Shown piece by piece: positions 33,206 to 38,746 of a DNA stretch of 38,746 nt. Position numbers and translations under genes: made by a program. The first letter of the stretch is position 1. Each line of letters begins with the position of its first letter. The notes under the pieces were generated by a model. It was given only the letters and a program-made list of their open reading frames with translations, had not been told where the DNA came from and made no database searches. Source of the DNA: RGIG5612 sp045601405 (lineage in GTDB: Bacteria > Bacillota > Clostridia > Lachnospirales > Lachnospiraceae); NCBI GenBank assembly GCA_045601405.1, contig JAZRZO010000003.1, positions 1 to 38,746 on the forward strand, read 5' to 3'.

Positions 33206-34173
33206 TGAAGAAGTCTGTATATATTAAAGCAGCAAAGAAAATAGCAGCAGCGTTTATGATGTTCAGTCTGATCATCGTTATGACAGCATGCCAGGGCAGC
33301 AGCTCAAAAAAAGACAAAAACACCTTCATGGTCTGTTATACCGATCAGAGCGCAAACGATATCATATATAAAGAACAGGTGGTTCCGGATGCTGACAAGA
33401 TGGAGCAGATAGAGGTTGTTGAGGCGCTGCTCGATCTCATGTTTAAACAAGCTGACGCGAGCGGCGAGTTTTATTCCGCAAAGCCGGAGGATGTTGATGT
33501 AGACGGGATAAATATCAAGGACGGCCTGATAAACCTTGACTTTAATAAGAACTATCTCCGTATGACTAATGTTAAAGAGATTATCTTAAAGGCATCAGTC
33601 GTATTAACACTCATACAGGTGCCTGGCGTTTTAGGAGTGAGCTTTTCAGTGGAAGGCAGCCCGATCACCGATTCGACAGGTGAAGCCATAGGAAATATGA
33701 CAAAGGACTCATTTGTAAATGTCCTTTTAAATGAAGAGGGCATGCTCAAGCAGGAGATAGATGCAAAGGTTTATTTTGCCAACGAAGACGGCACAAGACT
33801 GGTTTCCGAAAATTATGTATTTACAATAGATAACAGCAGCTCGTCGATCGAAGAATATATTCTTGCCAAACTCATAGCAGGACCGGAAGATCCGGCGCAC
33901 AACAGGACAATAGCAGCGGATGTAGCCGTGAACTCTGTTGTTACAACAGAGGGAGTATGCCACGTTAATTTCAGCAAGAGCTTCATAGAACAGAATCAGC
34001 CTGTTAATGACGAGATAATGATCTATTCAATAGTTGATTCTCTTTGCGAACTTACATATGTTCATTCGGTGAATTTCATGGTTGAAGGCGACAGCAATAT
34101 ATTGCTTCACGGAAACATGGATCTTTCAGAGCCGCTTGTAAGGGACAGAACCTATATAGAGGATGAGTCCTGA
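33202..34173 (+). CDS. GerMN-domain lipoprotein
   Basis: 323 residues. Signal peptide with lipobox IVMTAC (Cys30), so a lipid-anchored extracellular protein. Two GerMN-type repeats follow (about 65-160 and 205-305); in each a conserved pattern ends in N(L/F)(D/S)xx(F/Y), seen as LINLDFNKNY and VCHVNFSKSF. GerMN domains occur in spore germination protein GerM and in the actinobacterial lipoprotein LpqB, which modulates the MtrAB two-component system. Translationally coupled to the kinase gene by an ATGA overlap, so it may tune the kinase's sensing. That role is inferred from context. Confidence 0.85.
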   Translation: MMKKSVYIKAAKKIAAAFMMFSLIIVMTACQGSSSKKDKNTFMVCYTDQSANDIIYKEQVVPDADKMEQIEVVEALLDLMFKQADASGEFYSAKPEDVDVDGINIKDGLINLDFNKNYLRMTNVKEIILKASVVLTLIQVPGVLGVSFSVEGSPITDSTGEAIGNMTKDSFVNVLLNEEGMLKQEIDAKVYFANEDGTRLVSENYVFTIDNSSSSIEEYILAKLIAGPEDPAHNRTIAADVAVNSVVTTEGVCHVNFSKSFIEQNQPVNDEIMIYSIVDSLCELTYVHSVNFMVEGDSNILLHGNMDLSEPLVRDRTYIEDES

Positions 34174-34195
34174 TCTTTCCATGCACGATCTGTAA

Positions 34196-36436
34196 ATGAT
34201 AAAAACAAGGCCATTGGCCCTGGTAGCTGTTTTCATGGCACTTGCATGTTTTTTTGTATGCAAGGTGTCTGATAAAGATATCTTTCCCGAAAAAATAGAA
34301 AAGGATGCGGTCTGCGTGGTGGAAGGCAAGGTATCGTGGATCGAAGAAAAAGAAAAACGATGCGATATCAGGCTTGAGGGGGTAAAGATAACAGACGGCA
34401 AAGGCAGGAAGTACAGATATTCCGGAATACTTGTCATTGATAAAAAGGATGCGGATAAGTGGATCGCCGCGGGTATTGGAAGGCGCGTAAAGGCGGAGTG
34501 CAGCTGTGTTCGTTTTGACAGGGCGCGTAATTACGGCAACTTTGATGAAAAACAATATTATAATTCCCTGGGGCTTAAAGAAAAGCTGGAATATCGTTCT
34601 GGTTTTGAGGAGAAAAGCGCCGCCTGTGATCTGCTGAGAAACATTCTGTTCAGACTGAGGCGGAAAATAATACGTATATTTAAGGACGCGCAGGGCGAAG
34701 ACGGCAAAGACAGATTTACGGGGATAATGGCATCTCTTGTCTCCGGGGACAGAAGCGGGATATCGCCTGAGCAGAAGGAACTTTATCAGGACAGCGGGAT
34801 AGCGCATGTTCTGGCCATTTCCGGACTTCATATCTCCCTGATAGGACTTACGACCTTTTCATTTCTGAAAAAAAGGGCTGGATTTAAAACCGCGTGTATT
34901 GTTTCGGCAGGAGTGATGATCGCGTATTGTATTCTGACAGGCTCTAATATCTCGGCTATAAGGGCAGGCGGGATGTTTATCCTGAGGATAGCGGCGTTGC
35001 GGACAGGAAGAAGGTTTGACATCTTAACGGCGCTGTCTTTTATGGCTGTTATCATACTGGCAGAAAACCCTGCAGCTATATATAACTCGGGATTTCTTTT
35101 ATCCTTTGGCGCGGTTCTGGGTATAGCTGTTTGCACCGATACGATCAAAAGCTTCCTTTGTATAAAAGAAGGCAGCAGACTTGGAGAGGCGTTTGCGGCA
35201 AGTCTTGGCGCAACGCTGTTCACACTTCCCTTTATTGCCGCAACATTCTTTCAGGTTCCGCTTCTTGCGGTCTTTATAAATATGGCTGTTATCCCTTTGA
35301 TGAGTATTGTGCTTGGAAGCGGACTGGCTATGGCCGCAGCCGGTTTTATAGGAACGGCAGCAGCAAGGATCGCTGCGGGAGCCGGGGCGTTTTGCCTTCT
35401 CTTTATAGAGGTGCTCTGCACTCTTATAAACTCAATCCCGTTTGCGGTCGTCATAACAGGTAACGTTCCAGTGATCAGAGGGACGGTTTACTATGCTGTG
35501 CTGCTGGCAGCACTTGGCATCTGCCGGAAGGCGGGGAGCGTATATGGAAGGCAAAGACTTAAGAGGGCTGCGCTGTCAGCCGCATCCGTCGCAGTCCTTG
35601 TTCTTATTCTTGCTTTCAGGCTTCCGGACGGAAAGCTGAAGATAATGTTTATGGACGTCGGGCAGGGGGACGGAATACTTATTAGATCTGGAAGCGGAGT
35701 CACCTATATGATCGACGGAGGCTCCTCGTCAACAGATGAACTCTACAGATATAAGCTTGAAAGCGCGTTGAAATATAATGCCGTAAAAATAATAGACTAT
35801 GCGATCATAACTCATACCGATATGGACCATATGTCGGGAGTGCTCGAAATGCTCGATGACAGAGGGGCCGGGAGTATAAGGATAAAAAATATATTGGTAC
35901 CTGATATAGAAAACAACACAAACCATGCGGTCTTAGTGAACAAAGCAAAAGAAAAAAATATCAATGTGATCGACTTGCATACAGGGCATGAGCTCAATGA
36001 GAAAGAGCTGCGCCTGAAATGTCTTCATCCGGACACGGATTTCCGGACGGAAGATGTTAACGGGTATTCCGCAGTGATAGAACTTGAGTACGGAGCTTTT
36101 AAAGCGATCTTTACGGGGGACATGGAGACGGACGGAGAGAGGCTGCTGCTCGACGGACACAGGCTTAGCGGAGACTATGACCTTTTAAAGGTGGCTCATC
36201 ACGGCTCAAAGTCATCTTCCGGAGAGGCCTTTATCGGCGAGGTGTCTCCCTCTGTGTCAGTGGTATCGGCAGGGGAAAATAATATATACGGACATCCGTC
36301 TCCGGAAGTGGTGGAACGGTTAAAGAAGTCCGGTTCAAAGCTGTATGTTACCGCAAAGCAGGGGCAGATAAACATTGAGGTGGATAAAACCGGAAAAATG
36401 GCGATCAGTACTAAACTCGAAAGAGCGACCGCCTGA
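34196..36436 (+). CDS. comEC: DNA uptake channel ComEC
   Basis: 746 residues, the full-length form. Conducts single-stranded DNA across the membrane in transformation. The N-terminus has a membrane helix and an OB-fold-like DUF4131 region (about 25-150). A Competence domain of many membrane helices (about 170-470) contains HVLAISGLHISLIGL. The C-terminal metallo-beta-lactamase-like domain (about 480-735) has MFMDVGQGDGILIRSG, the metal-binding HTDMDH motif (about 540-545) and LLKVAHHGSKSSS. The gene begins 22 nt after the lipoprotein stop; the ATG lacks a clear ribosome site. It closes the comEA-to-comEC unit. Confidence 0.95.
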   Translation: MIKTRPLALVAVFMALACFFVCKVSDKDIFPEKIEKDAVCVVEGKVSWIEEKEKRCDIRLEGVKITDGKGRKYRYSGILVIDKKDADKWIAAGIGRRVKAECSCVRFDRARNYGNFDEKQYYNSLGLKEKLEYRSGFEEKSAACDLLRNILFRLRRKIIRIFKDAQGEDGKDRFTGIMASLVSGDRSGISPEQKELYQDSGIAHVLAISGLHISLIGLTTFSFLKKRAGFKTACIVSAGVMIAYCILTGSNISAIRAGGMFILRIAALRTGRRFDILTALSFMAVIILAENPAAIYNSGFLLSFGAVLGIAVCTDTIKSFLCIKEGSRLGEAFAASLGATLFTLPFIAATFFQVPLLAVFINMAVIPLMSIVLGSGLAMAAAGFIGTAAARIAAGAGAFCLLFIEVLCTLINSIPFAVVITGNVPVIRGTVYYAVLLAALGICRKAGSVYGRQRLKRAALSAASVAVLVLILAFRLPDGKLKIMFMDVGQGDGILIRSGSGVTYMIDGGSSSTDELYRYKLESALKYNAVKIIDYAIITHTDMDHMSGVLEMLDDRGAGSIRIKNILVPDIENNTNHAVLVNKAKEKNINVIDLHTGHELNEKELRLKCLHPDTDFRTEDVNGYSAVIELEYGAFKAIFTGDMETDGERLLLDGHRLSGDYDLLKVAHHGSKSSSGEAFIGEVSPSVSVVSAGENNIYGHPSPEVVERLKKSGSKLYVTAKQGQINIEVDKTGKMAISTKLERATA

Positions 36437-36496
36437 CCCGGAAGCAGATGTGTGAAAATAATTTAAAAATAGGCGGAAAAGAGGTGTATGTTTTTT

Positions 36497-36525
36497 TTTA
36501 TGATGATATACTGTTAAAGTATACT
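36497..36525 (+). promoter_or_regulatory. Candidate promoter of eno
   Basis: TATACT occurs at 36507-36512 and again at 36520-36525, downstream of a nine-T run. For the second, TTTATG at 36497 is a weak -35 with 17-nt spacing. The rest of the 117-nt gap between comEC and eno holds nothing recognised. Confidence 0.4.
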
Positions 36526-36553
36526 GATACCTGATTATATGGAGGAAGAAATA

Positions 36554-37843
36554 ATGGGAAATAATTTATTGATCGAGAAGGTTGTTGCCAGACAGATAGT
36601 GGATTCCCGGGGAAATCCGACAGTAGAGGCAGAGGTAATTCTTGCCGACGGAACAGTGGGAAGAGGCGCATCGCCAAGCGGAGCATCTACCGGAGAGTTT
36701 GAAGCGCTTGAACTCAGGGATGGTGATAAAGACAAATACGGCGGCAAGGGTGTCTTAAAGGCAGTCAATAACGTAAACACAAAAATAGCAAAAGCAGTAA
36801 CGGGTCTTGACGCAAGCGATCTTTATGCTGTAGACGCTGCTATGCTGAAGACTGACGGAACAAAAGACAAATCAAAGCTCGGCGCAAACGCGATACTTGC
36901 AGTTTCCATAGCCAGCGCAAAGGCGGCAGCTGAATCGCTTGGCATACCTCTGTATAAGTTTCTGGGAGGCGCGAATGCGAACAGGCTTCCGGTTCCTATG
37001 ATGAATATCCTTAACGGCGGAGCGCACGCAACAAACTCTGTTGATACCCAGGAATTTATGATAATGCCTGTAGGCGCTTCCTCTTTCAGTGAGGGGCTGA
37101 GGTGGTGTGCCGAGGTTTTCCACTCTCTTCAGAAACTTTTAAAGAATGAGGGACAGACGACCGCAGTGGGTGATGAAGGAGGCTTTGCACCGAACTTCGG
37201 AAGCGATGAGGAAACCATCGATCACATAATTAAGGCGATCAAAGATGCAGGCTATAAGCCGGGGAAGGATTTTATGCTTGCAATAGATGCCGCGGCTTCC
37301 GAATGGAAGAGTAAAAAGGGAAAGGGACACTATCACCAGCCAAAGTCCGGAAAGGATTTCACTTCAAAAGAGCTGATAGATCACTGGGAAAAACTCGTAG
37401 ATAAATATCCGATAATATCTATCGAAGACGGCCTTGATGAAGAGGACTGGAAGGGTTGGAAAGAGATGACGGAAAGATTAGGCGGAAAGGTTCAGCTTGT
37501 GGGCGACGACTTTTTCGTAACTAATACCAAGAGACTTGAAAAAGGGATCAAGAATGGATGCGCCAACTCAATCCTTATCAAACTCAATCAGATAGGAACG
37601 GTATCTGAAACACTTGAGGCGATAAAAATGGCGCATAAAGCGGGATATACTGCTGTCACATCGCACAGGTCCGGCGAGACGGAGGATACGACCATCGCAG
37701 ATCTGGCAGTTGCTCTTAATACGGGGCAGATCAAAACCGGAGCTCCTTCAAGAAGCGAAAGAGTAGCTAAGTATAACCAGCTTCTTAGGATAGAGGAAGA
37801 GCTTGGAAAAGCTGCTGTTTATCCCGGGATGAAGGCATTTTAG
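36554..37843 (+). CDS. eno: Enolase
   Basis: Glycolytic conversion of 2-phosphoglycerate to phosphoenolpyruvate. It is 429 residues from ATG 36554, chosen because GGAGGA (36541-36546) sits seven bases before it; the ATG at 36539 would overlap that site. Family blocks are ARQIVDSRGNPTVEAEV, GASTGEFEALELRDGD, the loop HATNSVDTQEFMIMP, VGDEGGFAPNF, SIEDGLDEEDWKGW and LIKLNQIGTVSETLEAI with the catalytic Lys, then SHRSGETEDTTIADLAV. The usual LVGDDLFVTN reads LVGDDFFVTN. It is a single gene, and an IS30-type remnant sits directly downstream, so any native terminator is displaced or lost. Confidence 0.97.
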   Translation: MGNNLLIEKVVARQIVDSRGNPTVEAEVILADGTVGRGASPSGASTGEFEALELRDGDKDKYGGKGVLKAVNNVNTKIAKAVTGLDASDLYAVDAAMLKTDGTKDKSKLGANAILAVSIASAKAAAESLGIPLYKFLGGANANRLPVPMMNILNGGAHATNSVDTQEFMIMPVGASSFSEGLRWCAEVFHSLQKLLKNEGQTTAVGDEGGFAPNFGSDEETIDHIIKAIKDAGYKPGKDFMLAIDAAASEWKSKKGKGHYHQPKSGKDFTSKELIDHWEKLVDKYPIISIEDGLDEEDWKGWKEMTERLGGKVQLVGDDFFVTNTKRLEKGIKNGCANSILIKLNQIGTVSETLEAIKMAHKAGYTAVTSHRSGETEDTTIADLAVALNTGQIKTGAPSRSERVAKYNQLLRIEEELGKAAVYPGMKAF

Positions 37844-37849
37844 ATACTG

Positions 37850-37873
37850 AAATAATAATTGCTAAAGAAAAAC
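37850..37873 (+). repeat. Left copy of 24-bp direct repeat flanking the IS30-type remnant
   Basis: This sequence recurs exactly at 38573-38596. The copies lie outside the terminal inverted repeats, so they look like a long target-site duplication. Perfect identity suggests the insertion is not ancient. Confidence 0.85.
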
Positions 37874-38571
37874 GTAAATTCCCAAAGTAAATCCCACAAT
37901 AGAAACACGCCTGAAATTAGTATGAGAAATTGCTGAAGTTAGTGTGGGAAAAGGAGTGAGATTAGGAGAAAACAAGTAAAAACAAAGGATTTTTTGCATG
38001 CGAAATAAACCGGAAACATGGATTTCCCAGAGTAAATTCAGCTACAGATGGATTTAGTATGGGAATTGAACCAGTGGTTAAAGTCCCATCTTTTTCAAAA
38101 GAAGCGGCGATTGAATAACATCTTCAGGAGCGACCCTGCTGATGCCAAGAACACCTGCAAGTTTTTCTGATAATGAAAAGGTAAACATGTCATAGGCGGA
38201 TTTTCCATGGAACTGTTTACGTGAAACCGCGTTGACATGTGAAAATATCAGGTCGACATTCTTTTGAGAAAAGCTGTTAAATGAATGCCCCTTGGGAACG
38301 ATATCGCGGAAAAGAGTATGGTTTTTTTCAATATGCGGTTTTTGCCAGGAGTACATAGGATCACAGAAAAACATTTTCGATTCCTGTTCGCCATTCTGAT
38401 TGTTTTCGAAAGAAAAGACATCGGCGAATTCACCGCCGTTGTCAGCCAGCAGGACCGGCATCAGAGAGGCAAAAGAAAACCGGCATCAGACAGATCCTGT
38501 TTAAGTTTGAAAAATTTTCCAGAGTTAATCCAACTTTAAATTCTACTGTGGGATTTAATTTGGGAATTTAC
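37874..38571 (-). mobile_element. Decayed IS30-family element with intact ends
   Basis: Terminal inverted repeats of about 29 bp (37874-37902 and 38543-38571) match at 27 positions, both beginning GTAAATTCCCAAA read inward. A 24-bp direct repeat flanks them. The inside is about 700 bp, too short for a full IS30 element (usually above 1 kb), and keeps only the last third of the transposase. Three copies of a TTAGTRTGRGAA-like motif lie inside the left end (37917, 37939, 38054), possible transposase sites. It could still be moved by a complete relative elsewhere. Confidence 0.82.
38078..38461 (-). pseudogene. IS30-family transposase C-terminal remnant
   Basis: 127 residues, minus strand. It retains the DDE-domain pieces LLADNGGEF (second catalytic Asp) and CDPMYSWQKPHIEKNHTLF with the catalytic Glu, then IVPKGHSFNSFSQ and HVNAVSRKQFHGKSAYDMF, all typical of IS30 transposases. 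The N-terminal helix-turn-helix and the first catalytic Asp are missing; roughly 200 residues have been lost. A 12-bp direct repeat (38454-38465 and 38479-38490) lies at the broken end and may mark the deletion or slippage point. It cannot encode an active enzyme. Confidence 0.85.
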
Positions 38572-38572
38572 T

Positions 38573-38596
38573 AAATAATAATTGCTAAAGAAAAAC
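38573..38596 (+). repeat. Right copy of the 24-bp direct repeat
   Basis: Identical to 37850-37873; one base (38572) separates it from the right terminal inverted repeat. Confidence 0.85.
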
Positions 38597-38614
38597 AAAA
38601 AAACAAAAAAATCC

Positions 38615-38746
38615 TGTGTCAAGCATTTTGGAAAATGTCCCGAAAAAATTGAAACATTAGCCCCGGCTATTTTGCTGGGGCCAGTTTTATTTTGTGGGCT
38701 CTGCCCACACCCGTCCCTCGTCGGGAAGGCAGGGAAAGAAGTTGTT
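38615..38746. mobile_element. Probable end of a second IS at the right edge
   Basis: TGTGTC (38615-38620) and GGAAAATGTCCC (38630-38641) mirror the GGGACATTTTCC of the left-edge IS in the opposite orientation. Inside it are a stem-loop with T-rich tail (38660-38690) and a second perfect hairpin TGTGGGC-TCT-GCCCACA (38693-38709). No coding frame could be assigned in the remaining bases. If it is the 3' end of the same IS type as at the left edge, the window is a contig bounded by repeats. Confidence 0.4.
38660..38690 (+). terminator. Stem-loop with T-rich tail near the right edge
   Basis: GCCCCGGC, loop TATTTT, GCTGGGGC (one G-T pair) followed by CAGTTTTATTTT. It resembles an intrinsic terminator on the plus strand. 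Confidence 0.5.

Noticed and set aside
37850..38596. CRISPR array or prophage attachment sites from the direct repeats
   Set aside because: Only two copies exist, they flank inverted repeats and an IS30 transposase fragment, and there are no spacers, cas genes or integrase.

Overview
The window looks like a piece of a Lachnospiraceae-type (Clostridia, Bacillota) chromosome. Evidence for this is the L32 protein starting MSICPKNKTSKARRDKRR, the plsX-acpP-rnc-smc order, the comM-dprA-topA order, strong Shine-Dalgarno sites (AGGAGG-like), frequent TTG/GTG starts and moderate GC judged by eye. Nearly all of it is ordinary, densely packed core genome. Both edges look like insertion-sequence ends, so the window may be a whole contig bounded by repeats.

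Layout. (1) 1-120: 5' end of a transposase and an IS terminus. (2) 167-8288: rpmF with a perfect sigma-A promoter, a convergent NADP-type glutamate dehydrogenase (gdhA), then plsX-acpP-rnc-smc-rnhB. (3) 8322-13817: one-carbon genes, namely a methyl-THF:corrinoid methyltransferase with its corrinoid protein, then folC, fhs and fchA. (4) 13900-20529: an F-type ATP synthase operon in the order a, c, b, alpha, gamma, beta, epsilon, plus a small GIY-YIG protein. (5) 20546-21412: folD on the minus strand. (6) 21617-24190: a membrane-anchored phosphodiester glycosidase-like protein and an unrecognised Arg-rich single-pass membrane protein. (7) 24334-30371: comM, dprA, topA and an orphan solute-binding protein. 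(8) 30435-36436: comEA, an OmpR-type response regulator, a histidine kinase, a GerMN lipoprotein and comEC, apparently one transcription unit. (9) 36554-37843: eno. (10) 37850-38746: a decayed IS30-type element flanked by a 24-bp direct repeat, then a second IS-like end.

The strongest observation is in the ATP synthase. There is no atpH (delta) gene, and the alpha subunit carries about 75 extra N-terminal residues that align with the C-terminal domain of delta. The delta N-terminal domain, which normally grips the alpha N-termini, is missing. Alpha is present three times per F1 and delta once, so the fusion implies a changed peripheral-stalk stoichiometry. Subunits a and c of the same operon also have extra N-terminal hydrophobic segments, so the complex looks like a distinct ATP synthase lineage.

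The second is in folate metabolism. FolD lacks the Lys and Gln expected of the cyclohydrolase centre, and a separate cyclohydrolase (FchA) is encoded next to Fhs. Together they suggest that the two FolD activities have been divided between proteins. Other points of interest are a histidine kinase with no standard start codon ahead of its first membrane helix, the DNA-uptake genes comEA/comEC enclosing a two-component system with an MtrAB-LpqB-like layout, and the methyltransferase/corrinoid pair that has no substrate-specific methyltransferase beside it. No RNA genes, CRISPR arrays or phage genes were seen.
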